DNA of 46,734 nt from Hespellia sp. (GCA_028694105.1 JAQUUC010000025.1:1-46734); one strand, 5' to 3'; shown: positions 7,729 through 17,714, counted from the stretch's first letter. The notes: generated by a model from the sequence alone, not told the origin. A program made the numbers and translations.

Positions 7729-9462
7729 ATGAATTACGAGAGAATCAAACAAGGAAAATTTATAGAACGTCCCAACCGTTTTATTGCATATATCGACATA
7801 GCGGGTCAAAAGGAAACTGTACATGTGAAGAATACAGGACGATGCGCTGAGCTGCTCACACCGGATGCAGAAGTATATGTGCAGGAAAGCGATAATCCGG
7901 AGCGCAAGACAAACTGGGATCTCATCGCGGTAAAAAAAGGAACACGGATGATTAATATGGATTCGCAGGTGCCGAACAAAGTGGTAAAGGAATGGATTGA
8001 GGCAGGAAATCTCTTTCCGGATGCAGTATTAGTCCGTCCGGAGACCACCTATGGAAATTCACGGTTTGATTTGTACGTAGAGACACCAAAAAAGAAGATA
8101 TTTATTGAAGTCAAAGGGGTGACACTGGAGGAAGAGGGGGTCGTTTATTTCCCGGATGCCCCGAGTGAACGTGCCCTCAAACATGTAGAGGAATTGGAAG
8201 CAGCGGTAAAGGACGGATATGAGGCATATGTGATTTTTGTGGTTCAGATGAAGCATGTCGCTTACTTTACACCGAACAGAAAGACGCAGCCGGCACTTGG
8301 GGATGCATTAAGAAAAGCGAAGACCAAAGGCGTGCGTGTTCTGGCATATGACTGTGATATTACAGAAACAAGCATTGCGATTGCAGATGAAGTGCCGGTT
8401 GTTTTATATCAGCCGCGTCTTAAAGATGCCGTAAAACCGCTCCTTCAGTGGTACCAGTCTCAAAAACGTGACCTGCCATGGCGAAAGGGTAAGCAGCCGT
8501 ATCACATCTGGGTATCGGAAATTATGCTTCAACAGACAAGGGTAGAAGCGGTAAAGCCTTATTATGAGCGCTTTTTACGCACCCTTCCGACCGTAGAGGA
8601 TCTTGCGGAGGCACCGGAAGATTTGCTCTTAAAGCTTTGGGAAGGGCTCGGCTATTATAATCGAATACGCAACATGCAAAAGGCAGCACAGCAGATTATG
8701 ACAGAGTTCAATGGAGAATTTCCGCGAACATTTGAAGAAGTGCGTTCCCTCTCCGGAATTGGAAATTATACGGCGGGGGCCATCTGCTCGATTGCATACG
8801 AGATACAAAAACCCGCGGTAGATGGAAATGTACTGCGCGTGATTTCCAGATTGACCGAGAGTGATCAGGATATTATGAAACAGTCTGTTCGAAGCGAGAT
8901 GGAGGCTGCAGTTGAGGAAATCATTCCGGAAGGTGAAGCAGGAGCATTTAATCAGGCACTGATTGAGCTGGGGGCTATTGTCTGCGTGCCAAACGGAGAG
9001 CCGCTCTGCGAAAAATGTCCGGTAAGGAATCTGTGTAAGGCAAAGGAACATGGACGGGAAATGGAACTTCCGGTGAGGAAAAAAGCGAAGGCCAGACGAA
9101 TCGAAGATCGTACCGTACTTATCTTAAAAGACGGAGACACCATTGCAATCAAGAAACGGCCCGCAAAAGGACTGCTCGCCGGCTTGTATGAATATCCGAA
9201 TGTAGAAGGTCATTTATCTGAAAATGAGGTGGTTTCATATTGTAAGTCACTTGGTCTATCGTCGCTTAGAGTGAGAAAGCTAGAATCCGCAAAACATATT
9301 TTCAGCCATATTGAATGGCATATGACTGGCTATGAGATACGGGTAGATGAATTGGAAAAGAACTGCAGTGAAAAAATGATATTTGCAAAACCGCAGGAAG
9401 TGGAAGAAGTATATCCACTGCCTGCGGCGTTTGAAGCTTATAAAAAATATAGGTTAGAATGA
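7729..9462 (+). CDS. SfsA-MutY fusion: SfsA DNA-binding/nuclease-like domain joined to A/G-specific adenine glycosylase
   Basis: A single 577-residue frame with two complete proteins. Residues about 1-228 are SfsA (start NYERIKQGKFIERPNRFIAY; LLTPDAEVYV; SRFDLYVETPKKKIFIEVKGVT with the D-(x)n-E-x-K nuclease-like core; GVVYFPDAPSERALKHV). Residues about 230-577 are MutY: DLPWR, the catalytic Glu of SEIMLQQT, helix-hairpin-helix LSGIGNYTAGAI, catalytic Asp of AVDGNV, a four-Cys iron-sulfur loop (C-x7-C-x2-C-x5-C), and the C-terminal Nudix-like 8-oxoG recognition domain. MutY removes A opposite 8-oxoG; SfsA has been described as a DNA-binding protein and nuclease-like fold. The ATG at 7729 follows AGGTGA by 8 bases. 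The two halves are usually separate genes of about 230 and 350 residues, so nothing is truncated. Confidence 0.93.
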   Translation: MNYERIKQGKFIERPNRFIAYIDIAGQKETVHVKNTGRCAELLTPDAEVYVQESDNPERKTNWDLIAVKKGTRMINMDSQVPNKVVKEWIEAGNLFPDAVLVRPETTYGNSRFDLYVETPKKKIFIEVKGVTLEEEGVVYFPDAPSERALKHVEELEAAVKDGYEAYVIFVVQMKHVAYFTPNRKTQPALGDALRKAKTKGVRVLAYDCDITETSIAIADEVPVVLYQPRLKDAVKPLLQWYQSQKRDLPWRKGKQPYHIWVSEIMLQQTRVEAVKPYYERFLRTLPTVEDLAEAPEDLLLKLWEGLGYYNRIRNMQKAAQQIMTEFNGEFPRTFEEVRSLSGIGNYTAGAICSIAYEIQKPAVDGNVLRVISRLTESDQDIMKQSVRSEMEAAVEEIIPEGEAGAFNQALIELGAIVCVPNGEPLCEKCPVRNLCKAKEHGREMELPVRKKAKARRIEDRTVLILKDGDTIAIKKRPAKGLLAGLYEYPNVEGHLSENEVVSYCKSLGLSSLRVRKLESAKHIFSHIEWHMTGYEIRVDELEKNCSEKMIFAKPQEVEEVYPLPAAFEAYKKYRLE

Positions 9463-10125
9463 TGTCTGTTTTGAAAAGACAGTCTGCTTTTTGGTGGCCG
9501 GTGCATAGACAAGAATGTTGAGGCCATAAGCCATAATGAATCCGAACACAACGTCTATAATCGAGTGTTGTTTTAAAAACATCGTAGCAAGGATAATCAG
9601 GACTGCTAAAATGTAGGATGCATATCTTACCAGATTGTGCTTTTTCAGCGCATCACTGTGAGCAATTCCGATACAGACGCCGAGCGAGTTAAATACGTGC
9701 AGGCTCGGAAATACATTCGTCGAAGTGTCTGTCGCATATAATACTTTTACCATATCAACGAAAATATTATCTCGTACGAATGAGGTTGGCCGAAGTGCCA
9801 GTCCATTCGGGAAGAACGTTGATATCAGCAGGAAGATGGTCATTCCGGTAAATAGTAAGGTTGTAAGCTTGTAAAACCCTGATACATCTGTGAAGAAAAA
9901 ATACAGAAGTACTGCGGCAATGAATACAAACCATAGCAGGTATGGAACGATAAAATATTCTATAAACGGAATCTTATCGTCGATTGCCGAGTGTATAATG
10001 TTGTATCCGGATGGTATGTTTTTCTCTAAATAGATGAACCACGGCATGTAAATGAAGAAATATAAAAATACCCATGCATGCTTATACTTTTTAAGAAAAG
10101 CAAATAATTTATTTGTTGTGTTCAT
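9454..10125 (-). CDS. PAP2-family membrane phosphatase
   Basis: Predicted polytopic membrane phosphatase of 223 residues with about six hydrophobic segments. The PAP2 motifs visible are FPSLHVFNS (motif 2, with the His) and the later KQHSIIDVVFG (motif 3, His and Asp). Motif 1 is less clear, around FVRDNIF. Substrates of the family include phosphatidic acid, diacylglycerol pyrophosphate and inositol-lipid analogues. It converges on the SfsA-MutY gene, with a 9-bp overlap of the 3' ends, and lies downstream of a glycerophosphodiesterase and diacylglycerol kinase on the same strand, so a lipid role is likely. Confidence 0.8.
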   Translation of the reverse strand: MNTTNKLFAFLKKYKHAWVFLYFFIYMPWFIYLEKNIPSGYNIIHSAIDDKIPFIEYFIVPYLLWFVFIAAVLLYFFFTDVSGFYKLTTLLFTGMTIFLLISTFFPNGLALRPTSFVRDNIFVDMVKVLYATDTSTNVFPSLHVFNSLGVCIGIAHSDALKKHNLVRYASYILAVLIILATMFLKQHSIIDVVFGFIMAYGLNILVYAPATKKQTVFSKQTSF

Positions 10126-10243
10126 CTGAACATCTCCCTTGAATCCCCTATAAATAGGATATGATTGCAGTTTATTTGTTAGAACTGATTATAGCACGAG
10201 TAAATTTAAACAACAAGGTGGTTAAGAAAACCTTAACAAATTG

Positions 10244-11077
10244 TTAACATTTATGTTCAAAAATGTACATATCATACGTTTTTTTTGCCACGTTCAATGT
10301 CTCGGCAGTCTTTAAAGTCCAGACAGCAATCGGTGTATGAAAGAGATGCTTGTTCAGCCAGAGTCCAAGATTATGGGCATCTTTATATCCATACGCGATA
10401 AAGTCAGGTCCGCAATACCAGTTGATAAGAAGATGCTGTACAAAAAAACGCAGCCACATAGGGGAATCTGCATCCTTATCCTTTACAAGATTGCAGGAAA
10501 GCTGACCACGCAGTGTCTTTGGATCGTTATTGCGGAACCAGCGGAGGGCGAGTGAATTGAAGGATTCAATCAAATAAGGCCCCCGGTAGGAATCCAGAGC
10601 TTCTTTCACATATTTGCAGATCAGGGTATCCTTTGTCGGCATTTTGATTTCAATCAAAAGAGGCACCCGGCCATAGACGTGGTCTAACACGTCGGTAAAT
10701 AACGGAATCTTCTCAAAAGTTCCAGATAAATGAAATTGCTGTAATTCTTCGTAAGTCATGCGCTCGATTGTTCCGGACGCGTCACAGACCCGCTGCAGGT
10801 CATCATCGTGGAAGACGACTAAACGGCGATCGGCGGTCAAATGTACATCCAGTTCAATTCCATAATTATTTTCAATTGCCTTTGTAAATGCGAGCATCGA
10901 ATTCTCAGGAATTCGTCTGGACATGTTGTGCAGTCCGCGGTGAGCCCACATCTGTCCGAAAAACGGTTTCATTCGCTCTCTGCGGGTTAATTCGGGACAG
11001 ATCATAAATAAATACAGTAGAAAAAACACAATGAAAATCGCAATGATTACAATGCATATATTGGTAAAAAGGTTCAT
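10244..11077 (-). CDS. Membrane-anchored glycerophosphodiester phosphodiesterase
   Basis: Hydrolyses glycerophosphodiesters to glycerol-3-phosphate and an alcohol. The 277-residue protein starts with one hydrophobic anchor (about residues 5-27) and then shows the GDPD motifs: AHRGLH, PENSMLAF, GIELDVHLTADRRLVVFHDDDL and LLIEIK, in that order. The His, Glu and Asp metal ligands are present. It is 18 bp downstream of the diacylglycerol kinase gene and likely co-transcribed. In Gram-positive bacteria such pairs can serve turnover of glycerolipids or lipoteichoic acid; that role here is inferred. Confidence 0.9.
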   Translation of the reverse strand: MNLFTNICIVIIAIFIVFFLLYLFMICPELTRRERMKPFFGQMWAHRGLHNMSRRIPENSMLAFTKAIENNYGIELDVHLTADRRLVVFHDDDLQRVCDASGTIERMTYEELQQFHLSGTFEKIPLFTDVLDHVYGRVPLLIEIKMPTKDTLICKYVKEALDSYRGPYLIESFNSLALRWFRNNDPKTLRGQLSCNLVKDKDADSPMWLRFFVQHLLINWYCGPDFIAYGYKDAHNLGLWLNKHLFHTPIAVWTLKTAETLNVAKKTYDMYIFEHKC

Positions 11078-11095
11078 GTTAGTTACTCCTTTGAT

Positions 11096-12016
11096 CTAGT
11101 TTGTCACAATTACGCGCAGCTGTTTCGGAGCGGTGGTAACCGTTATATTTTTTTGAAGAAATACAGGTTCTCCGTCGGTATGTACGGCAAGTGCCTGGCT
11201 GGACTCAATCCGGATCTTTCTGCCACGTAAGATTTCAATGCCGGAGAGGCCAACATGCTTTCCGGTGTATGCTTTTGGAAACAGCATCAGAATTCGCTTC
11301 TTGGACATGTGATGGACGATAATGACATCTAAAAGGCCGTCATCCGGTTTGGCATCCGGACAGAATTTAAAGCCGCCGCCTTCATATGGCGTATTCATGG
11401 AAGCGACAAAAAATGTTTTCTCAAAAATCTGCGGTTCACCATCATCGACCGTGATTTTCATTGTGACCGATGGATCGATGAAAAGGCGGTTTACTGCAAT
11501 ACCTCCATAGGTCAGTTTACCCAGTTTTATCTTATTGAAAAATACTTTCAATTTGGAGACAACAGCCTGATGGCAGATTGCCGCATCATAGCCGATTCCC
11601 GTGCTCACAAGGAAATGGTGAGTACGTTTTGGACATTCGAGCACACCAACATCGATTGGACGGATGCGTTCTGGATGCAGGATGTGCTCCAGTGCACGTT
11701 TGGGTTCAGTAGGAAGATGCAGACCGCGGGCAAAGTCATTGCTTGAGCCGGTCGGAATATAGCCGAGTGTGACAAGGCTGTAATCCATAATACCACTGAT
11801 GACCTCATTGATGGTTCCATCACCGCCGAGCACAACGATTATATGCTCTTTCCCATCACCAGTCAGTTCTTTTGTATACTGTGTAGCGTGCTTCTGGTAC
11901 TTTGTAAAGAAGACTTCGTAGGCAATCCCTCTGGCATCCAGAATTGCTGCTACCTCCTCCCATATGTGCTGTCCCAATCCGGAACGCGAGTGTGGATTGA
12001 CAATAAATGTGTACAT
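11096..12016 (-). CDS. Diacylglycerol kinase family lipid kinase (DagK/YegS type)
   Basis: Soluble or membrane-peripheral lipid kinase, about 306 residues. The N-terminal catalytic half contains FIVNPHSRSGLG and VVLGGDGTINEV (GGDGT nucleotide-binding loop) with PTGSSNDFARGL. The C-terminal beta-rich half includes the EGGGFKFCPDAKPDDG segment and ALAVHTDGEPV. The family phosphorylates diacylglycerol to phosphatidic acid, returning the diacylglycerol made when phosphatidylglycerol donates glycerophosphate to lipoteichoic acid. Its neighbour GDPD and the PAP2 gene form a lipid-metabolism group on the same strand. The substrate is not proven by sequence. Confidence 0.9.
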   Translation of the reverse strand: MYTFIVNPHSRSGLGQHIWEEVAAILDARGIAYEVFFTKYQKHATQYTKELTGDGKEHIIVVLGGDGTINEVISGIMDYSLVTLGYIPTGSSNDFARGLHLPTEPKRALEHILHPERIRPIDVGVLECPKRTHHFLVSTGIGYDAAICHQAVVSKLKVFFNKIKLGKLTYGGIAVNRLFIDPSVTMKITVDDGEPQIFEKTFFVASMNTPYEGGGFKFCPDAKPDDGLLDVIIVHHMSKKRILMLFPKAYTGKHVGLSGIEILRGRKIRIESSQALAVHTDGEPVFLQKNITVTTAPKQLRVIVTN

Positions 12017-12085
12017 TTTATGCCTCCTCAGCTGTAATATATTATGGAAATCGTTCAGGTTTTATTTTGTGGAAATGAATGGAAT

Positions 12086-12688
12086 CTAATACAGAGTGCT
12101 GTTTAGGTAATGTTCCAGAGAGCGGCGCATATTTCGCTCGAAATCAGCGTCTCCGTCTCTTAAACACCACTCGAATACATTTCCGATGACAATCATGCGG
12201 ATATCTGTGGTAAAATCTTCAATTGATTCCCGGCAGGAAATGATGCCGGCTTCCATCGCACGTTCGACATAATGCTGAACCGTGACAATCGGGTAAGGCC
12301 GTTCGGTTCGCAGTACCGGATTCAGTGCCTGATTTTTGGGCGTGTAATATCCGGACATAAATTCAACGCCGAGTTCACGGCAGTATTCCACGTAATTCAG
12401 GTAAACATGAATAATCGCAATCTTTGCCTCGCCGGCATCTGCTGGCATATCCAGCAGGTCCGGATTGATGCTCGGCTGTTCCTCAATATAATAAGAAAGA
12501 AGATCATCCTTGGTCTTAAAGTGATGATAAAAGCTGCCGTTTGATACACCGGCCTCCTCGCAAATGTTTTTGATTGATAAATCTTCATATCCACTGCGCT
12601 GCAGGATAGCCTTTGCAGCATGGAAAATGCGGTCTTTTGTTTTTTTTGATTTTTGCTGTTGTTTTGATAATACAATATGTTCGTCCAT
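12086..12688 (-). CDS. TetR/AcrR family regulator
   Basis: Transcription factor of about 200 residues, dimeric by family. The N-terminal helix-turn-helix reads DRIFHAAKAILQRSGYEDLS then ICEEAGVSNGSFYHHFKTKD, the classic TetR pattern. The variable C-terminal ligand domain cannot be assigned. I chose ATG at 12688, which has AGGTG six bases upstream; longer versions extend without a ribosome binding site. It sits just upstream of the diacylglycerol kinase gene (69 bp) on the same strand, so it may control the lipid genes, and is divergent from tex. The effector is unknown. Confidence 0.88.
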   Translation of the reverse strand: MDEHIVLSKQQQKSKKTKDRIFHAAKAILQRSGYEDLSIKNICEEAGVSNGSFYHHFKTKDDLLSYYIEEQPSINPDLLDMPADAGEAKIAIIHVYLNYVEYCRELGVEFMSGYYTPKNQALNPVLRTERPYPIVTVQHYVERAMEAGIISCRESIEDFTTDIRMIVIGNVFEWCLRDGDADFERNMRRSLEHYLNSTLY

Positions 12689-12879
12689 GTTTTCACCTTT
12701 AACATTCTTTCTTTTTTTCATGTTGCATGATTGTACATGATCTATGTTCATTTTATCACTCTTTTCAGAAAAATACCACACAAAACCGAGCACACTCCAA
12801 AGGTGATTCCGAACGCTTGTCACAACAGAGAAAAAACGGTATAATGATTACATATTTGGATAAAGAGAGGATTTGCGAT

Positions 12880-15036
12880 ATGGATATTAATAAAAGACTG
12901 ACGGAAGAAGTAGGAGTACAGCGCTGGCAGATTGATGCAGCAGTCAAGCTGGTTGATGAGGGAAATACAATTCCGTTTATTTCCAGATACCGAAAAGAAG
13001 TTACAGGGTCTATGGATGATGAACAGCTGAGAAAAATGCATGAAAGACTGTTATATTTGAGAAATCTGGAAGAGAAAAAGGAGCAGGTACTCTCTAGCAT
13101 TGAAGAACAGGGAAAACTGACGGAGGAATTAAAAGAACAGATTCTGGCGGCGGAGACTCTGGTTGTCGTGGATGATTTATACCGTCCTTACCGACCAAAG
13201 AGAAGAACAAGAGCGACTATTGCCAAGGAGAAAGGGCTTGATCCACTAGCTGCAATCATTACTCTTCAGCAGACGAAGCAGCCGATTGAAGAGGCTGCAG
13301 CAGAATATATTGACGAAGAAAAAGATGTGAATACGATTGAAGAGGCGATTGCGGGAGCGAAGGACATCCTCGCGGAATCCATTTCCGATGAAGCCGACTA
13401 TCGCATCTGGATTCGTAAACAGACCATTCAGAAGGGAAAAGTAATCTCTGCAGCAAAGGATGAAAAAGCAGAATCTGTGTATGAGATGTACTATGATTTT
13501 GAAGAGCCGATTACGAAGCTTGCGGGGCATCGGATTCTGGCACTTAACCGGGGCGAGAAAGAGAAGTTTTTAACGGTGAAGGTGGAAGCACCGGAAGAAG
13601 ATATCATTCGCTATCTATGTAAACAGACAATTCACACGGAGAATCCATATACGACGCCGATTCTGCAGGAGGTATGTGAGGACAGTTACAAGCGTCTGAT
13701 TGCCCCTGCAATCGAGCGTGAGATTCGCAGTGAATTGACCGAGAAGGCGGAGGACGGAGCCATCGATGTATTTGGCAAGAATCTGCATCAGCTCCTTATG
13801 CAGCCACCGATTGCCGGACAGGTTGTGCTTGGCTGGGACCCTGCGTTTCGCACCGGCTGTAAGCTGGCGGTCGTGGATGGAACCGGAAAAGTGCTCGGAA
13901 CAACGGTTATCTTTCCGACTGCACCGACCACACCACAGAAAATCAAGGCATCCAAAGATTTGCTGAAGAAGATTATTTCAAAATACCATATTACACTAAT
14001 TTCCGTTGGAAATGGAACGGCATCCCGCGAATCAGAGCAGTTTATCGTGGAACTTTTAAAAGAGATTCCGGAAAAGGTGCAGTACGTGATTGTAAATGAA
14101 GCAGGTGCTTCGGTGTACTCTGCGAGCAAGCTGGCGTCGGAAGAGTTCCCGAAATTCGATGTGGGACAGAGAAGTGCAGCGTCTATCGCCAGACGTTTGC
14201 AGGATCCGCTGGCAGAGCTTGTTAAGATCGATCCACAGTCCATTGGCGTTGGTCAGTATCAGCATGACATGAATCAGAAAAAATTAAACGAATCTCTCTC
14301 CGGAGTGGTGGAGGACTGTGTAAATAAAGTCGGAGTGGATTTAAATACCGCATCTGCACCGCTTCTGGCATACATTTCTGGCATCAGTAAAACGATTGCG
14401 AAAAATATTGTGGACTACAGGGAAGAGAACGGAAGCTTTACCGATAGAAAGCAGCTGCTAAAGGTTGCGAAGCTTGGACCAAAGGCCTATGAGCAGTGCG
14501 CGGGATTTATGAGAATCAGCGGTGGTAAGAATCCACTGGATGGAACAGGCGTGCATCCGGAATCTTATGACGCGGCGAAAAAGCTTCTGAAAAAGCAGGG
14601 CTTTACGGCTGACAACATAGCGGGCGGTGGACTGACCGGTTTGTCGATGACAATCAAGGATTACAAGAAGCTTGCCGATGAGCTCAGCGTGGGCGAGATT
14701 ACACTGCGCGATATTGTAAAGGAGCTGGAAAAACCGGCACGTGATCCCCGTGATGAGATGCCGAAACCGATTCTTCGTACCGATGTTCTGGACATGAAGG
14801 ATTTAAAAGAAGGAATGATTCTAAAGGGGACGGTTCGTAACGTAATTGACTTTGGCGCGTTTGTAGATATCGGAGTGCATCAGGATGGGCTGGTACACAT
14901 TTCCCAGATTACCGATGCAAAATATATCAAGCATCCGCTTGAGGTTGTCAGTGTCGGCGATATCGTGGATGTGAAGGTTATGAGTGTGGATCTGCAGAAG
15001 AAACGGATACAGCTGACAATGAAAGGAATACAGTAA
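12880..15036 (+). CDS. tex: Tex family RNA-binding transcription accessory protein
   Basis: Nucleic-acid-binding protein of 718 residues, the usual length for Tex/Spt6-like proteins. The order is: N-terminal Tex helical domain (EVGVQRWQIDAAVKLVDEGN, then PFISRYRKE), a YqgF-homologous RNase-like domain (GWDPAFRTGCKLAVVDGTGK), helix-hairpin-helix region (GISKTIAKNIVDYREENGSF), and a C-terminal S1 domain (GMILKGTVRNVIDFGAFVDIG). It influences transcription and possibly RNA decay; its role in Firmicutes is poorly defined. The start at 12880 is chosen for AGAGG in front and because the family begins in this way. A long hairpin terminator follows. Confidence 0.95.
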   Translation: MDINKRLTEEVGVQRWQIDAAVKLVDEGNTIPFISRYRKEVTGSMDDEQLRKMHERLLYLRNLEEKKEQVLSSIEEQGKLTEELKEQILAAETLVVVDDLYRPYRPKRRTRATIAKEKGLDPLAAIITLQQTKQPIEEAAAEYIDEEKDVNTIEEAIAGAKDILAESISDEADYRIWIRKQTIQKGKVISAAKDEKAESVYEMYYDFEEPITKLAGHRILALNRGEKEKFLTVKVEAPEEDIIRYLCKQTIHTENPYTTPILQEVCEDSYKRLIAPAIEREIRSELTEKAEDGAIDVFGKNLHQLLMQPPIAGQVVLGWDPAFRTGCKLAVVDGTGKVLGTTVIFPTAPTTPQKIKASKDLLKKIISKYHITLISVGNGTASRESEQFIVELLKEIPEKVQYVIVNEAGASVYSASKLASEEFPKFDVGQRSAASIARRLQDPLAELVKIDPQSIGVGQYQHDMNQKKLNESLSGVVEDCVNKVGVDLNTASAPLLAYISGISKTIAKNIVDYREENGSFTDRKQLLKVAKLGPKAYEQCAGFMRISGGKNPLDGTGVHPESYDAAKKLLKKQGFTADNIAGGGLTGLSMTIKDYKKLADELSVGEITLRDIVKELEKPARDPRDEMPKPILRTDVLDMKDLKEGMILKGTVRNVIDFGAFVDIGVHQDGLVHISQITDAKYIKHPLEVVSVGDIVDVKVMSVDLQKKRIQLTMKGIQ

Positions 15037-15077
15037 AGTATATATCACGCTAAATTTTTGCTGGAAAACAAAAAAAT

Positions 15078-15125
15078 AATGGGGAATGTGTGTGCGGTGA
15101 AAGTACCGTGCACACATTCCCCATT
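15078..15125. terminator. Long bidirectional terminator between tex and glgD
   Basis: Two 21-base arms (15078-15098 and 15105-15125) pair over their full length apart from two G-U wobbles, with loop GAAAGT and A/T flanks. It can stop both tex and the leftward glgC-glgD transcript. The loop side reads CGGTGAAAG, shared with the tyrS terminator. Confidence 0.85.
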
Positions 15126-15171
15126 TTAAATTTGCCGGGCACAAAGGTCCGGTGAACCTTAAACCTGAAAA

Positions 15172-16296
15172 CTAAATTGTGTCCCCGCGTTTGATATAAC
15201 CGGGCTCGCTTGGATCAGATACAAGTTCTTTTACGTGAATCAGTTTGGCGCGTTTATCGACAACCTGATTTTCAACATGGACATCTTCACCGATGACAGC
15301 ACCGGCAAGAATCACACTATTTTTCACAACAGCCCCTTTTTTGATTTCACATCCACGACCGATGATAGAATTCTCTACAGATCCCTCAATCAGACAACCG
15401 TTGGATACGACAGAAAGTTTTACATCTGCATCCTGGAAATACTGTGTCGGGCAGGAATCATTGGTTTTGGTGTAAATCGGCCAGTCGGTAGAGAATAATT
15501 CTCTTGCTGTCTTGAAGTTAATCAATGCGATGTTGGCATCGTAGTAGCTCTTGAAATCTGTGATGCTTGCGAAAAAGCCACGATGTGGAATTCCACGAAC
15601 ATCCATAGTGCAGCTGACATCATTTACGATATCACGAAGTGTGTACATCGATGATAACTTGTGTGCTGCATTTACCAAATCAATAAACATCGTTTTTTTC
15701 ATGACATAAGTATCCATTGAAATGTTTTTGTTCTTAGCGGTTCCCTGATTCGGAACGATACTCTCCACCCCTTTTTGTTTATTGAGGTTTAAAATATTAC
15801 AGTTTAAGAAGGATTCATTTGCATTATCAACAGAGTGGTAAGCAATGGAAACATCGGCACCGGACTCTGCGTGCTGTTTTACCAGCTCTGAGTAATCCAT
15901 TTTGTAAATCATGTAAGCAGGTGCGATGACAACATATTCCTGAGGCATCTCGATGATCTTCTCAATGTTCGTGAAGAATGAGTCAATATCTGTGTTATAC
16001 AGGTCGTGTTCTGTACGGTTCTCCGGGAACAGTACCTGAAGGTCACCACGTTTTGAGTTAATGTTGTAGTGACGTCCGCTTCCGAGATGAGCAGTCAGTG
16101 AAAGAGGTTTTCTCTTGATGTAAACCTGAATACAGTCAATGCCGCTGTTACTCATGTTGGATACAGGAAAATCAATCAAACGGTATCTTCCCATAAACGA
16201 GAACGCTCCAACCGCACGATAATCTTCTAATCCGTCGACCCACACATTACGCCCGGTAGGCTTTACAATTCCAAATGCACTATACATATTACTCAT
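15172..16296 (-). CDS. glgD: GlgD-type glucose-1-phosphate adenylyltransferase subunit
   Basis: Second subunit of ADP-glucose pyrophosphorylase in Firmicutes, which makes ADP-glucose for glycogen. The 374-residue protein starts [20 protein letters not shown], the typical GlgD start, and lacks the GGxGxRL loop of the catalytic partner, consistent with a regulatory or low-activity subunit. The N-terminal nucleotidyltransferase fold retains [19 protein letters not shown], and a left-handed beta-helix follows near the C-terminus (about 290-360, [19 protein letters not shown]). It overlaps glgC by 8 bp, which suggests coupled translation and hetero-oligomer assembly. No glgA, glgB or glgP lies in the window. 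Confidence 0.94.
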   Translation of the reverse strand: MSNMYSAFGIVKPTGRNVWVDGLEDYRAVGAFSFMGRYRLIDFPVSNMSNSGIDCIQVYIKRKPLSLTAHLGSGRHYNINSKRGDLQVLFPENRTEHDLYNTDIDSFFTNIEKIIEMPQEYVVIAPAYMIYKMDYSELVKQHAESGADVSIAYHSVDNANESFLNCNILNLNKQKGVESIVPNQGTAKNKNISMDTYVMKKTMFIDLVNAAHKLSSMYTLRDIVNDVSCTMDVRGIPHRGFFASITDFKSYYDANIALINFKTARELFSTDWPIYTKTNDSCPTQYFQDADVKLSVVSNGCLIEGSVENSIIGRGCEIKKGAVVKNSVILAGAVIGEDVHVENQVVDKRAKLIHVKELVSDPSEPGYIKRGDTI

Positions 16297-17428
16297 CCCC
16301 CTTTACTTTTTTGGCAATCAATTCAATCTCGACACTGTCGGCACTTCCGACAACCGCGTTCTTGCCAATCTTGACACCGTCCGCAACAAGGGCACGGGTG
16401 ATCGTTGCCCCATCTTCGACAATGACGCCCGGCATGAGCACACTATCAATGACTTTGGCACCGGTTCCGACTTTTGTTCCTGTAAAGAGGACAGAATTCT
16501 TCACTTCTCCATCAACGGTACATCCCTGAGTAAGGAAAACCTGTTTGAGGTTTGCGTTTGGCCCGAGATACTGAGGAAGAGTTGTTACATCTTCTGTATA
16601 AATCTTCCAACGATTGTCATGAAGATCTAATTCATTGTTCGGATCAAGAAGATCCATGTTTGCTTCCCATAAAGAATCAATGGTTCCGACATCTTTCCAA
16701 TAGCCTTTGAATTTATAGGCGTGCAGCAGCTTCTCCTCTGCAAGCAGAGCAGGGATAATGTCCTTACCAAAGTCATGGCTGGAATCAGGGTCTTTCATGT
16801 CTGAAATTAACATCTTGCGAAGAAGCTTCCAGTTAAATATGTAGATACCCATAGAAGCAAGGTTGCTCTTTGGATGCTCCGGCTTCTCTTCAAATTCTAC
16901 AATACGTCCGGTCTCGTCCGTATTCATGATACCAAATCTGCTGGCTTCTTTTTTCGGTACTTCGATAACTGCGATCGTAGCAGCAGCACCGTGGCTGTTG
17001 TGCTCAGCGAGCATCTTAGCGTAATTCATCTTATAGATATGATCCCCTGATAAGATTAGTACATGTTCCGGTGCGTAAGAATCGATGAAATCAATATTCT
17101 GGGAAATCGCATCGGCTGTTCCACGATATACATTTAGATTTGCATCTGCCTTTTCACGAGGAGGCAGAACATAGACCCCACTGTCTTTTGCATCTAAACC
17201 CCAGCGTCTGCCTGCAGCGACATAACTGTTCAGAAGAACAGATTCATACTGAGTCAGGACTCCGACTACATCAATGCCACTGTTTGCACAGTTGCTAAGT
17301 GGAAAGTCGATTATGCGATACTTACCGCCGTATGATACAGCAGGTTTTGCAACTTTGTTTGTCAGGTCGTGAAGACGAGAACCACGTCCGCCGGCTAAAA
17401 TCATCGCAAGCATTTCATTTTGTTTCAT
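16289..17428 (-). CDS. glgC: Glucose-1-phosphate adenylyltransferase (ADP-glucose pyrophosphorylase)
   Basis: Catalytic subunit that makes ADP-glucose and PPi from glucose-1-phosphate and ATP, the committed step of bacterial glycogen synthesis. The 379-residue protein has [20 protein letters not shown], the nucleotide-binding loop, then [36 protein letters not shown] and the C-terminal beta-helix. The ATG at 17428 is behind GAGAGGG; the longer version beginning at 17452 lacks a good site. A promoter sits at 17475-17503. It is followed by the overlapping glgD. Confidence 0.96.
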   Translation of the reverse strand: MKQNEMLAMILAGGRGSRLHDLTNKVAKPAVSYGGKYRIIDFPLSNCANSGIDVVGVLTQYESVLLNSYVAAGRRWGLDAKDSGVYVLPPREKADANLNVYRGTADAISQNIDFIDSYAPEHVLILSGDHIYKMNYAKMLAEHNSHGAAATIAVIEVPKKEASRFGIMNTDETGRIVEFEEKPEHPKSNLASMGIYIFNWKLLRKMLISDMKDPDSSHDFGKDIIPALLAEEKLLHAYKFKGYWKDVGTIDSLWEANMDLLDPNNELDLHDNRWKIYTEDVTTLPQYLGPNANLKQVFLTQGCTVDGEVKNSVLFTGTKVGTGAKVIDSVLMPGVIVEDGATITRALVADGVKIGKNAVVGSADSVEIELIAKKVKGDE

Positions 17429-17474
17429 ATTACACCCTCTCTTTCGTAACACTTTACTGCGTTAGCATGTAAAT

Positions 17475-17503
17475 ATTATACAATTATTTTAAGGGTTCGT
17501 CCA
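17475..17503 (-). promoter_or_regulatory. Promoter of glgC-glgD
   Basis: On the minus strand a perfect TATAAT (complement of 17475-17480) is preceded, over a 17-base spacer, by TGGACG (complement of 17498-17503; 4 of 6 matches to TTGACA). The start of transcription would fall about 40 bases before glgC. Confidence 0.65.
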
Positions 17504-17640
17504 TAGCTCTGTGCAAAATAACAATGAAAAAGCGCTGAAAAAATATGGAAATAAAATAAATCGCTCTGTTTTTGCTTTTTACGAGAGGATTACAAAAAAT
17601 AAACGATAAGAGCGGCATCAGGATGTGATATAATAAGCGT

Positions 17641-17698
17641 TAGTGAGCAGGAGCAAGCGTAGCTTGTTCAGTGCGAACGGCACTGCGAAAAGAATAGG
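17641..17698 (+). repeat. Two tandem hairpins before the HicB-like gene
   Basis: GAGCAAGC-GTA-GCTTGTTC (about 17651-17669) is followed directly by CAGTGC-GAACG-GCACTG (about 17670-17686), then CGAAAAG. The pattern of two GC-rich hairpins in an otherwise AT-rich spacer looks like a small dispersed palindromic repeat rather than a simple terminator, as no T run follows. It lies upstream of the HicB-like gene, which starts at 17715. Confidence 0.5.
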
Positions 17699-17714
17699 AT
17701 GATTGGAGATTGTT

